Assembly: GCA_008508345.1 (NCBI GenBank)
Contig: QNGE01000276.1
Coordinates: 28,144 to 92,143, forward strand
Source of the DNA: Paragonimus westermani
Taxonomy: Eukaryota > Platyhelminthes > Trematoda > Plagiorchiida > Troglotrematidae
Reading direction: 5' to 3'
DNA length: 64,000 nucleotides
A program made the position numbers and the translations under genes. Below the pieces are notes generated by a model that saw only the letters and a program-made list of their open reading frames with translations, was not told the DNA's origin and did no database searches. The first letter of the stretch is position 1. Every line of letters begins with the position of its first letter. Below, in pieces: positions 10,573 through 21,726 of the stretch.

Positions 10573-13500
10573 ATCGTTTTTTCTGAGCACCTTAATTTAT
10601 TGATACACAGCATTCTCCGATAGAGTAGTGAAAATTGACCGGTTGCCTACTGCCGATTTCCAACCCATTGTCTCTAACCACAAAGGCATACCTGATGGAT
10701 TGTTTGCAGCTCATTCCATTGTGATCGGAAGTAACCGGAGGATTAGTTCATAAAATTTTGTATTAAAGGCATTGTCTAGCTGTTCACTCTTGTTTACTGC
10801 TAGCTGAATTTGTGTTCACCTCCAGGCATATACTGCCTGCAACCAGAAGTAAGCATTTCTGAATTTTTACATGGCGACTACAACTGACGGTAACGTATCC
10901 GGTGGCTAAACTTACAGTTTACGCGGTATTTAAGCCATCGGTGACAGTCTGTTGAGTAAGCCAATGCTTTACTTCAATTAGGATTGTCCATGTACATGTT
11001 GGTGTTTTGGTTTTGAGCAACCTTGCTCACCTGTGATTAACCCTGCTAAGCAGTTTAGTCATTTTGTTGACTAAGTTCACTCGGCTAAAATTGGAAGATG
11101 CCGCGTTTTATGTAGACTAATCGTTTACTCTTGCACTTAACAAACTTGTATACGTACGTGATGTTAGCGAATGTAATGCTGTTTTGAGAATCACTTCAAG
11201 ACTTGCACCTCACTGAGTGATTCATAGATAGTATCTGTTTCTCCGTATTCCCACGTAACATTTGGTCAACTTGTCACGTAGGTGTGTTAGCTATATATAA
11301 ATAACTATGGCTTAACACTGACTACTTGGAACAAAAGAGTAGACAGTTGAGAATTGATCTGTATAATTAAAAAACTAGTGTATACTTGTACCAATGATTA
11401 GGAGTAGACAAACAAGGGAGGCTCACATATGGAATAACCTAATGCCCGGGTTGGTAAACGTACGTATAACAATGCTCAGATGTACACGGTTTGTCGTTAA
11501 TGAAGGAGCAAGAACACGTTGTTGCGACTTGTGGCTGTGGGATCGTGTAGTTCACGCCGTTGGCCGGGTGCGTTGTTGAAGCGTCCGTCGTGCGGGACGC
11601 GGCGTGGAAAATTATGTGGATTAATGCGTCTGCCATCTGTCGTATGTTTGCCTCATGATTATAGGTTGACGGGCATAGAGATAACGGCGGATGAGCACGT
11701 GTGTCGTGTATGTGGGGTTGATAACCACCATGGTGACAGAAAAAGACTCACTATCCCTTGAGAGATTGGAGATGGGAGTTGGATAGCCGAGACTATGCAT
11801 ACAGACTGGAACAGAAGTGTAAGATCACGCGCTAGCCAGTGAAGCGCAGGTTATCGATCTGTAGCCTTAAGTGTTAGCAGAAGAATGCGTGTGTGTTTGA
11901 GACATTGGAGGCACAGTGGGTGCTGACATGATGTTGGGCGAATGAATGGCTGCGACCGAGCCATCCGGTTTGGTGCAAGACACTGGGTCGTTACACACTG
12001 ACGCACTGCTCATGTGTTAGTAGATCAGAATGGATGTCTAACGATTGGGTCGAATCATACATAGGGGCACTTCAGTTTGGAGATAACAAGGATCGAGATT
12101 AAAATCCCAGTCTCCATGAGGATACGAACTTCTAGTGATATCCACTGTGTTTGCATTTCAAGCATAGTTATTGGTAGTGGTTCTTGAAACTTGAAAGAAT
12201 CATCCGAAGGTCTAACCGAGTCTCGATTGAAGCGGTGTTGCTCGGCGCCTTCTTGTACAGCGATCACGTTTACCCAGCAGTATGGATTTGATCAGAAGAT
12301 GCGATGTCAAGAGGCCACTTCTTTTGCTCCATAATTGACCACTTATTTAACTGTGCAACTTCTCTGTTGTATCACTCCCACCCTGGTGTTTCGTATTTGT
12401 TCAAATCGTGGTCAGTTCCATGACACAGTTTTTGAAAAAAAGGAGTTGTTCGAAGAACGAACTCATACTAGCAGTCCACCTGCAATAGACAATTCAGTAA
12501 TATTAATGTAGCTTTACCCAGGCACAGTGTGTGGTAAAACGAATGACCAGTCATTGTCAGCCGTTCAAATTTAACCGTAACAGTGCAGAGCACGATTAGG
12601 ACCTTGTGTGTAGTTTTGTCGATTTTCTTTCTAAGTATTGTAGCCACATCGACACCACAATGAAAATGTGTTTGCGAACAAGTCATCTCGATTGTAGCCA
12701 GTTGAACAAACATGACATTAAGACTTAAAGTGTAAATCGTTTGCCCAGTTGTGAAAAGCAAGTGGGAAAAACATAGTCCGCTTTCTGGTGACCAGTAAAT
12801 TAAAATTTACTGAAAGCCTTACAGTTGAATGAGGAAATAGAGCCCCTAGTGCAAGTGCTCAGATGCAGTAGAATTGGGATTCTACATACAAACATATGCA
12901 TATGTGCAATGAAATGAGTGATTGGGTGTACCAGTGGGTTATAAAGCCTCGTAGTGAAAACATTGACATCCGGCCAAACGGCCTCAAGGAGGCCGAAAAC
13001 ACTGCCTGACAATTTAGATCTAACAGTTTCTCAGTAGGCATCCGGTAATTTCTCAGAGTTCAACGGAGGGTAAACACAATATCTCACTCCGTAGCTGAAA
13101 AGGCATCTAGGGGTACTGAGTACTTCGGTCGAGATGGTATACAGGTAGCGTGGGCAAACGTGGAGAAAATCAACAGAAAGCAGGTTGGTTTGCCGCTCAC
13201 TCTAATGGTAAAATCGCATGATTAATGGACATACATGTAATCGTAATTGGTATTAGAAAGAAACGGTATCTTCTTTGTCTGCTGTGTTGCGAGTGAAACA
13301 TTGACTTTATTGGCAAACTGAAAACTCAGTATCGCAAGCGGTCTAGAATTAAGTCTTGTTCTATCATGCCCATCCTTAGACGGTTATCCTACGACCTGGT
13401 TCGTCCTTAATTGGATCTATAAAATTGTGATAGTCCACCTAGTGGCTAAGGGTTTTCTCTTATAGCTCGAGGGGCTATCGGTTCGATCATCCGTTTTTTA

Positions 13501-14150
13501 CCGTCTCTACCTAATGAATTAAAGCAAAAACGAACTCGGTCGTAGAGTGATATCTTGAGGTTGAACATTTCGAACCCTGATAGAGGCGCGACCTAGCAAG
13601 CTGAAACGAGCTTAGTCCGTCTTTGGTAGCGGTGTGTGAACACTCAGTAGGAATGCATCACGTATTGTCGCATTTACAAGCAATCGGGTCACTTTAAAGT
13701 GCATGGACGAGTGAGCCGTTGGTCGTTGAGGCCGCGACCAATCAGAACACACTTCGAGCCTTGGCACGTGTGCAGCACACAGGCGGCCTTGACGCGCATA
13801 CAACAGGTGTTTCAGTACTGATTTCGATCAGAAGCATTAACGTAAATTGCATAACATAAGAGTTATCGTTTGTTACCAAAACTGCTGTCCATGATTAGAC
13901 GAATATGAAAATTCAACAGCATGGGTTGAAGTATGAAACAAAGCAGCTAGAGGACAAGTGAAGTTGTAGAGTACGAAGCTGAAGGACGGAAACAATCATC
14001 GCCGGAGCCAAAACGATTGTAGGGTTTAAGAAACCAGCAGCTTGCTATCAGACAAGCATAACGCAGGGTTTGTGTTCGTTATGAGCCTCATTCGATTGTG
14101 TCCGATTCTCAGTGAATCTTTAGTCTGTTCAACTTACGCGATGCTGTAAA
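10573..14150. other. Stretch without recognisable genes
   Basis: Frames are short. The GC-richer zone 11480-12010 carries frames on both strands (80 codons +, 65 codons -) but no readable motif; it may be an old LINE or LTR piece. A tRNA-like segment is listed separately at 13435. Frames at 12468-12761 and 13612-13803 on the minus strand are unrecognised. Confidence 0.35.
13435..13500 (+). repeat. Possible tRNA-derived SINE head with pol III boxes
   Basis: An A-box-like TAGTGGCTAAGG is followed about 40 bases later by a B-box-like GGTTCGATC. Between them lies a small hairpin (TAGC...GGCTA) that resembles the long variable arm of Ser/Leu-type tRNAs. No closing acceptor stem is visible, so it is not a functional tRNA. 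It differs from the SINE family at 19.5 kb. Confidence 0.3.
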
Positions 14151-14289
14151 ATTTGCTTCCATTTTGGCACGTAGGCCGCCACAATGCAAATTCCCCTCCA
14201 GATATCAATTGTAAAAGCGAAGTCGGAGTTCGTTGTTCCAGTCACTGGTTCTAAATTTCAGTGCTCCCATTGCCTGCATACAGAATCTA

Positions 14290-15030
14290 TGTATAGATGA
14301 AAAATTGGACCGGTTGTCCTCCTGTAGCATCCTTGACAACACCATGTACTACTTGTTCCAGATTACGCGTGCGCTTTTCCCACTGGCTCAGTACTAGGTC
14401 AGGATTCACACTTAGCAGTACATCAAACTGGATTCACAACTTTTGTTTCACGACCTCTTTCACCATATTCCAAACGGTCTCAGTGAGATTCAACATAGAT
14501 GCATATATTGCTGACCGTAATATCTGCCCTTCTTGATAAATATCACTGGAAACGGCACCTTTTAACCTTGTGTGACAAGTGTTATTGCCACAAATGACCA
14601 CTTCTGTTGACATAATTATGTCGGCCTTCAGTGTGTTTATTAGTGTGCAGCCAATGTCTACATTAATTACTGTTGTAGAGATCCCTTTGCACTGTATAAA
14701 TCGTAACAGAGCTTACCTCATGGCTCTAGTGAAAGGTAATTTTCATACTGTATACGTGGTCTTATAACGGACTCCACCTACACGGAGTACTGTAATCCGA
14801 TCACCGACCTTGCCTCGATATGTGTCTAGGTGTATCACAATTGATACGGTTGCACTCGCATCTGCCACTGACGATCGTTCTTGGAATATTAGAATGTGCA
14901 AACGAAGATACTGCATTGCAAGAGCGTTGGAGACCACGCGATGATTGGAGACGCTCGTTTGTTCCTGTCTCGGCCGACCATAATCCATTTCTGTAGTCCG
15001 AATATGTACTCTGCAACAGAAGGCTTCCAT
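14290..15030 (-). pseudogene. Tc1/mariner (IS630-like) transposase relic, copy 1
   Basis: Reading the minus strand from 15030, the N-terminal 95-codon frame contains RSSVADASATVSI, like the helix-turn-helix of IS630/Tc1 transposases. It also contains GGVRYKTTYTV near its end. After frame breaks the catalytic part continues: EVVICGNNTCHTRL (family VVICDNAPCHTRL), then YASMLNLTETVWNMVKE (family YSPMLNPIENVWS..K). A stop follows, then a tail including QWEKRTRNLEQVV. The second catalytic Asp is replaced (CGNN for CDNA), and several stops and a shift are present. The copy is certainly inactive. Terminal inverted repeats were not identified. A second relic of the same family lies at 55.2-56.0 kb. 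Confidence 0.8.
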
Positions 15031-15139
15031 GCGAGAGCTCTTTTTTATGCCTTTTGGAGAAACCAGTATAAAGGAAGATGTAGCACAAGATGTTTACACT
15101 TTCTGTATCGACACCTCCTGCTCATCATGTGAATGAATG

Positions 15140-15901
15140 AAGAACATTTCTTTTCTTCAGCATCTATTTGGCTCTTTCCAATCTTATCCAATCTTCCATA
15201 ATTGTTTTAATTGTCTGGTCACATTTTAACAATGAGAATATTTTTTGGATTCGCTTTTTTGTTGACTGTTCACCAAACAATGAGAATTGACGTTTGGGTT
15301 CTGCGCCCATTGCAGTTTCACCTATAGTCAACTCTCACCCGGCTTAATCCATCCTGGTCGGACGGTTAAATGGACGTATGACGGACAGAGCTCAAGTGAT
15401 CGAACCTCAGCCAGTTAGTTTGCGTCGGTGTGATGAAGACAGAACATAGGGCGCAGTGACACTAATAGCAGTAACTGTTTCACCCACCGTCTATCATCAG
15501 CTTCAATTCGCTTGGCTCTCTTTTCCTAATCAGTTAGTATCTATCACTTGATCAAAAACGTCGGTTTTGTAGCTCAACACTGAGGCTCAGAATTGATATT
15601 GGTCATAAAATCCAAGTTATTATCAATCACAGAAGAACTACCTAACCAATCGGAATACGATCAAAAGTAGCCATTTTGCTCTCGGTCTTCACTCTGTCTC
15701 AGTGAATAAGTTTCGTTCGGCATAGGCGTTGTCGCTTTGGATTCTCTTTGGGTTTTCAAAACAGCACCATTAACTTTCAACTACTCATCAGTGGATGGAA
15801 ATTGCCGAGTATTTATTAACCGCTGATTCGGAGTTACACCTGTGAGGATTCATGCCTGTCGGAAACAGAACCAATGCTAACTGCTAAGTTTTACTGTTCA
15901 G
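15140..15901. other. Stretch without recognisable genes
   Basis: No frame of note and no recognised repeat. Its last bases (GCTAACTGCTAAG, then TTTTACTGTTCAG) form a plausible branch point and splice acceptor for the exon candidate at 15902. Confidence 0.35.
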
Positions 15902-16114
15902 GGTGGTCCTGCGTTGGACTTCTTGAGGCTTCATGATGACCCCGTCAGCCGCTGGGCTGAAAATCCGCACCACAACTACTCTTGGGGTGTTTCGCTCATG
16001 AAGCAAGTCATTAGCATGGCTTCGAAAGTCAGATTAGTAGAAATGAACGATGTCAGTTTTGACATGTATGAAGCATTCCATCAGCTCAAGATTAGTTTGT
16101 CAGCCTTGTTCTAA
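15902..16114 (+). CDS. Possible host terminal exon, unknown protein
   Basis: A good acceptor (TTTTACTGTTCAG ending at 15901) has a branch-point-like GCTAAC about 25 bases upstream. It opens a phase-0 frame of 70 codons ending in TAA at 16112-16114. The peptide begins GGPALDFLRLHDDP and continues with balanced composition (WAENPHHNYSWG, later EMNDVSFDMYEAF). It has no ATG at its start, which fits an internal-start terminal exon. The protein is not recognised. Seventy open codons directly after a good acceptor are less likely by chance than the shorter candidates elsewhere, but no partner exon was found. It could also be TE sequence of an unknown family. Confidence 0.35.
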   Translation, partial: GGPALDFLRLHDDPVSRWAENPHHNYSWGVSLMKQVISMASKVRLVEMNDVSFDMYEAFHQLKISLSALF

Positions 16115-16869
16115 GCACAGTTACTGAGAAACCAGTGTACATTACCGGGTAGGCTGTCATTGGAGGTTCATTCATTGACCCATAAATTTTCTGAAGGCTG
16201 TTGTCTGTCCGAGAAATTTTATGTGAAATCAAAAGCTGGAAATATTTTGTTTTCGTTTTAGGATAATAGCGAGAAGATAATTTAGACGAGCATCAGGATT
16301 TTTGCCTGGTTGATTGTCATAATATCCAATGGTCTTGTATCAAATAAGACATTTCCGGGGTTTTGACCAGGTGGCAATTTTGCACATATGCCCTCAATAA
16401 AAAGGGGAATGAAAGCTTCGCATCTATGTTTAATCCTTCCAAGGTTACTTGTAACACGTTGAGATAAGTGGTTTTCCAGTTCATTAAGTAATCAGCCTCA
16501 TTGGAAATGCGATTAAAAAAGTAAATGGCGTTGTTGTAACTAGATCTACGGTCTATGGGCGTGTAAGTTGACTATAACGGATAGTAGGACAACGGTTAGC
16601 TGCACGGTGGATAACGGAACGACGGATAACAGAAATGAACAGTGGACGATGGAGTATACACGATTAACTCGGAACTACTCAGCTGACGCAGCCACCAAAG
16701 GCTACCGCCTAAAGACGATAAAAAGACGAGCCATCAGACAAAACTATATTACGTCGCTCAGATCGAAAGCAACATGGTCACAAACTCTTTCATGTTTATA
16801 GGATTTGCGACTACTAAAAACACCAGATCGAAAAATAGACCAGGCAAAAGTCCAGACATTACAACGAGA

Positions 16870-18204
16870 TCCTAATCAAAAGGCGAGTTTGCAGGCAGGA
16901 TGTTGGAAATAGTAATGAACTGTCGAGAATGCTCTTGTAGGATGCAGAATCTTTGAAGGTTACTTACAGCACTTTTCATTCGATCCTTATCAACCGACCG
17001 TTCACCAGAAACCTGGAAACAGTTCACAGCCACACCTACCTTCAGATGCGGGCGGAGAGACAACCCAACAAACAATCGACCAATAGAGCTGTTTTCAGTG
17101 GTCTCTGAGGTAATGGATAGCCTGTTAAGTAACTCTCTTCGAGTTAAAGTTGGAGACCTTCAGCTATTTTTCAGGGAGAAATGTGGCTTCCTTAAGGGAT
17201 ATTCATGCTTCATGAATCTGCTGGCTGCTCGTGATATTTGGACGAAGGTTGTAGACGGGGTTTATCCTGCCTTTTCCAAAGCCTTTGATGCGGCCGATCA
17301 TTTCATCTTGCTGCGGAAACCGAATAGTTATGGACATGATGAGCGCTTATTCACCTGGCTACAGGATTATCAGGCAGAACGTATGCTCAACATCAAGGGG
17401 GAATGGACGGCCACTCTGTTAGTTGTCCGCAAGGAACAACCTAGGACCTATATCATTCATTCATGTCATTCTTGAACTATCCAGTATGGTAAATCGTCGA
17501 TGTTGCTCCACGCTGATTGCACAATGCTCTGCTAAGTTCTAGTGTACCCGGAAGATGTGGTCTACTTACAAGACGATTTGAACTGCCCCAACCAGTGATC
17601 CATAGAGAATAACTTACCGTCCAATATCAACAAATGTAAAGGCGTGCACGTTCGTCATCACAGTTGTACTGAATAATCGCTTGGCGACACAAAGCTGCTC
17701 GTGTCAGCATGCGAAAGAGACCTAGTGACTATAGCAGCAGACCATTTGGGTTTGCCCACAGATTGTGTTGCTATGGCTTATAAACCACAAATAACTCCGA
17801 ACTTCCTAAGGAGAATTAGTGGAACGTACCACCATGAAGTGTTTCTCACTACGTCCACATTTACGATCTGTACACATCTGGCAACGAGCATACAGGTCCG
17901 TCGTCTTCATCTTAAGAAAGATGAAACACTTATTAAAATTGCTCAGAGACGGGCCACCAGAAGAATTACGGAGCTTGGGATAGCCCTCTCTCCGGAAAGG
18001 CTGTCCGGGTTATGTCATTTTTTTAACGAATTACAGACGTCTCAAGAGAGACTTTATTCTTACCTACTACTAAATAACAATGAAGGTTTGAGACGTCAAT
18101 CGTCGAAAGTAAGTTTTGGAACAAGCAGTTTATTTTATGAACGAAACTGCCTGACAGTTAGAGGGTTGTTCGCACTGGAACGCATTGCCCAGTTGTGTGG
18201 TTAA
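16870..18204 (+). pseudogene. Non-LTR retrotransposon (CR1/Jockey-like) reverse transcriptase relic
   Basis: The frame from about 16960 reads PETWKQFTATPTF and NNRPIELFSVVSEVMDSLL, the RT finger region (P..WK.A...P.FK / NYRPISL..V.SK.ME). Next come GYSCFMNLLAARD, then AFSKAFDAADH (first catalytic block, LDFSKAFD.V.H) and YGHDERLFTWLQDY. After a stop at 17473 the second catalytic block is ruined: HADCTML where FADDTKM is expected. The 167-codon frame at 17701-18204 holds the thumb and downstream region, with AQRRATRRITELGI..SPERLSGL, typical of this LINE class. Loss of the FADD aspartate plus stops make it dead. It ends 29 bp before a solo LTR begins. Confidence 0.8.
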
Positions 18205-18233
18205 GGCTGAATCAGCTGACAGTTTTAGACTAG

Positions 18234-18539
18234 TGTAGTGAGGATAGACGGTCGCACCATACTACTTACACCATTATTCAATAACAGCATGGATCAAAAT
18301 GATCGCGGGAAAAACACGGGAGAGATACGGGAAGGATCATTGAAGGGGAGCATCACGTGGAATGGCTTTCGCCACATGACGGAACTGAGACATGGTGTCC
18401 AAAGCGACTGGGTCATCCTCAGATGCGTGTGGTGTGCAAGTGAGTGATTCTGTTCGTAGTCCCGTTGAGACGCATAAGTATTGTATTGGTTTCCCCAAAT
18501 AAACATGTTCTATGCCGTCCGCCTTCTCGGTTCACAACA
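18234..18539 (+). repeat. Solo LTR of the Ty3/gypsy family at 35-38 kb
   Basis: The 306-bp unit starts TGTAGTGAGGATAGACGGT and ends GGTTCACAACA. These are the same termini (TGT...ACA) and exactly the same length as the 3' LTR at 35195-35500. Homology is visible throughout (CAACTGAGACATGGTGTCC, CGCATAAGTATTGTATTGG, CCGTCCGCCTTCT), with scattered changes. There is no internal domain on either side, so it is the product of LTR-LTR recombination. Flanking 4-mers CTAG and CGAG match at three of four positions, a possible decayed target duplication. It lies immediately downstream of a LINE relic in the same orientation. Confidence 0.9.
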
Positions 18540-19430
18540 CGAGCGATACAAATGTGAGAGACGACGTGCACTACAAATTTCCTAACCGCTATACCAAATC
18601 AGTCTTACACATCATCAACTGTGGATATCAGTGTTCGTTGCTAAAATGAGTGCAGCCAGCAACTTCATTGAATTTTCTTATCACATGGTTTCGCCCACTT
18701 TTTATTCATAACTATAAACCGTCCGATATAATTTCTCACCAATCAGCTTAGAGACAAGAACACACAAGCAAAGACCTCTTCCCCTCCTGTACCAACCTGC
18801 GAACCGTTGTATATCTTCATACGAACAGAAAGGTAACATGCGTTTTGATATAACATTACCATATTCTCATCGGTCACAAATGTGAAACACTCAGCTTGTT
18901 GACTTCACACAACAATATGCGTACAAACACATAGTGTATGATGTGATGTCGATCACTACAACCAGATAGGTCGTTCTAGTCACTTTGATGTAGTGGACGC
19001 CAGCTAAATTCGGGTTAATGCCATTTTGCCAAAATACTTTCAACTTTGGTTTGCTACTCTGCTCTGAACGGGTGGGTGAGTGTAACTCAGTGTGCCACTA
19101 ACCCATATAACACACTGTGCCGATTCAGTAAGAGCAAGAATGTTACGCAACGTACTGTCAACTCTACAACACATGTTTATATCTGTTTTTGTTCATCCGC
19201 AATCATAGTTCAGCTGTGTTTTCCACACATCTAATGAAAATTATCATGTATAAAAGCAACTTATACTAAGTGCTGGCTTCACAGACTCACGGTGTGCAGT
19301 CAAAGAATTGAAAAATGGGTGCAACGTACAACGCAAGTGAATTCCATTTCATTAGAAAATTATTACCATTTTAGCATATAAATAACAAGATTTATATTGT
19401 TTTACTAATGAGTAGTGTGGCAGATTTATT
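18540..19430. other. Stretch without recognisable genes
   Basis: AT-rich DNA between the solo LTR and the SINE pair. A 62-codon frame at 19046-19234 is not recognised. Confidence 0.35.
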
Positions 19431-19435
19431 TTTTT

Positions 19436-19548
19436 AGATGAGACCCAACTGTGAAAAATCAGGGCTCCGGTTGGATTCGAACCAACGACAGACACAGTAT
19501 GCCTCAACGTGGCAAGCGCTCTACTAGCTGAACTACGGAGCCACACCA
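19436..19548 (-). repeat. tRNA-derived SINE, minus-strand copy with near-intact tRNA fold
   Basis: Read on the minus strand, bases 19542-19463 form an 80-nt tRNA-like unit. The acceptor arms GGCTCCG and CGGAGCC pair perfectly. The D-arm is GTTC...GAGC with an A-box-like AGCTAGTAGAGC, and the T-arm GTTGG-TTCGAAT-CCAAC is perfect with a B-box. The anticodon arm is only 4 bp (TGCC/GGCA) and the variable region is too long, so a functional tRNA is unlikely. The tail (CCTGATTTTTCACAG, then TTGGGTCTCATC) is shared with other copies in the window. It forms the left arm of a large palindrome. Confidence 0.8.
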
Positions 19549-19550
19549 GG

Positions 19551-19654
19551 AACTCGGCTGGTAGAGCGCTTGCCACGTTGAGGAATACTGTGTCTGTCGT
19601 TGGTTCGAATCCAGCCGAAGCCCTGACTTTTCACAGTTGGGTCTCATCTAAAAA
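19551..19654 (+). repeat. tRNA-derived SINE, plus-strand copy (right arm of the palindrome)
   Basis: It reads TCGGCTGGTAGAGCGCTTGC, then CTGTGTCTGTCGTTGGTTCG, then GAAGCCCTGACTTTTCACAG and GGGTCTCATCTAAAAA. It mirrors bases 19436-19535 with only a handful of changes (GGAAT for GGCAT, CAGCCGAAG for CAACCGGAG). The 5' acceptor part is missing, so it is truncated at the centre of the palindrome. Confidence 0.8.
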
Positions 19655-21690
19655 TTTATATTGTTGATTGCTATCGAGAGATACATGTTTAGTTTTGATT
19701 GGCATGCGGGCCATTACTCTCCAGGGTGTTGATTTCAGTAATTCTGTGGATTAAATTAGAAATATGATCACACTGATCGTCAAATTTACAGCCTCTCACA
19801 AACAGACTCCTCCTAACACCCGATAACTGTCCTGACCAGTTGACGCTTATCTACCTCGGTTTTAATCTTATCAGTTTGTGAGGTTCGATTTGCTGCACCT
19901 TCTCCAATAGTGAACCCACTAGAATCCAAGTGAATTGCGCCCTTTTCTTCTTGACTTGAAAATCAAACTCTCCTTCTTAATGTGCCGCTGGGGTTTATAG
20001 TATAGTTACCTACCCCGTTCCGTCCTACCCACTACCCCGTCTATAGGAATATTGTACGATCAATCTTCGTTCATTTACCACCACATCACCTGTCCATTTT
20101 TTCTAGTTCTCAGCCGGTACGTTTTCAAGCTCCCAGGTCAGTGTGGTGAAGATGTGCGAACACAAACTCTGGAGTAAAATGTACTGACCAGTTTAACAGT
20201 AACCGGTGCTGAATTCGGTCTTGTTTCGTTTCTCTGAAGTTTTCAATTATCCTTATCTAGCTATTGCCTAATACGATGTGAGATGCGATACGAATTTGTT
20301 GTCGAACATACAAATTAGTTCTGTCATTCAATCATTTATTTTTCACTCAGGTAAACATTACTGTGGGTATACCATTTTTCTTGAGAGCTATATTCCCTGG
20401 GGCACTATTGAAGTCACTATAGTAACACATTGGTTACCGGCCATCTGTATCCTTTAGTTGATGAATCGCACTCATTAAACTCAAGGTTGAGTAGCAATAT
20501 TTATCGTCATTCTTCTACTGCAAACCACTTAGTGATCCGCAGAACATAATAAAAAGATCATAAAATTTCTTTGAACACTGAGACCGCCGGTGGTACTGAG
20601 TGGTCATGCGATTATGTTTTGAACTAGTTTCCTGAACTAGTTAATACAAACATTCTCAGTGAACGCTAGTGTTCCATTCATTTTGACGAAATGTACACAT
20701 TTTTAGTTGGACAGTAACGAAGATGTTGCAAACTACAAGTGGTCCTGTAATGAATTGGCGGATCACAGCACTAAAAATGATTCTGACGTTAAAAATGATT
20801 GCATTACATCAGTCTGTGACATTTTAGGTAGAATAGTGACCACGATATGTTAATCCACTACGTAGCGAGAAGACACCCCTTAAGTCACTCAATGAGTACC
20901 TCAAATCGAGAGAAGGCATAGTTACCGTTGCTGATTTTTGTCCTTGTTTTCTGTGCTGGAGGCCTTAACACTCAACACATGGGCAGAGAGCGTTATCGAT
21001 TGTACACGCGTTGACCTTGAGAGTGGTTGGCTTAGAGCGATGAGTCCTGTCCTCGCTCATGGCTTGACATGTGATCAAGTACGTGAGACACACAATGATG
21101 TCATTTACATAGTGATCTAAAGCTCAGACGGTCTTTATTCTTGTTCTCTGGGCGAGTTAGGAATACGTTAATCTGGCTGCACAAACTTAGTCAGCGTGGT
21201 CATAAAATGCTGGTGCGGATAGTAACCCTCCATTGTTTTTCACATCACCTTGGTAACTAGTTCCGCGTTTACCGTGCCATAATTTGTCTTGTGATGGTCT
21301 AGTCAATCAAATGGTGAAAATGATCAAAATATAGTAACATCACAGAAGAGCTGTAACTGTAACGGATAGGTGCAAAACGTATGCTTACAAATAAAACGGA
21401 AGATGTATCAATAAAAGGTGGAACTAATCACTGACAAATCGAGGTCCGTTGAATGGAATGGGCTACCGCACGAGAGAAGGATAGCGCCAGATAGTAGACT
21501 CGGACGAAGTCCGATAGATTATTCCACATGCGGCATGGTATGACGAACTCTGAACGTTGGCAGATCAGCAAATACGCGGGGCTAAAATATTCCACCGTAC
21601 AATTACTTCACCAACTCGAAAACTACACAAAAGAAGAAGACAGGGACAGAGTGCGGTAACTCTCGTTTATTCTTGTTGTCAGTCAAATTC
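19655..21690. other. Stretch without recognisable genes
   Basis: No recognisable frame or repeat on either strand. The longest frame, 60 codons at 20938, is unremarkable. Confidence 0.4.
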
Positions 21691-21693
21691 AAA

Positions 21694-21726
21694 GATGATG
21701 ATGATGATGATGATAATGATGATAAT
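21694..21726. repeat. GAT trinucleotide microsatellite
   Basis: Seven perfect GAT units are followed by imperfect AATGAT units, seen directly. It lies in the 81-codon frame 21557-21802, where it reads as a methionine run; that frame is probably not coding. Confidence 0.9.

Noticed and set aside
14801..15088. Minus-strand frame with RCECNRINCDTP resembling a laminin-type or EGF-type exon
   Set aside because: The overlapping frame and downstream sequence belong to a Tc1/mariner transposase; the cysteines are a chance out-of-frame reading.
19463..19542. A functional tRNA gene
   Set aside because: The anticodon stem has only four pairs, position 33 is not T, the variable region is too long, and the unit carries the SINE tail shared with other copies.
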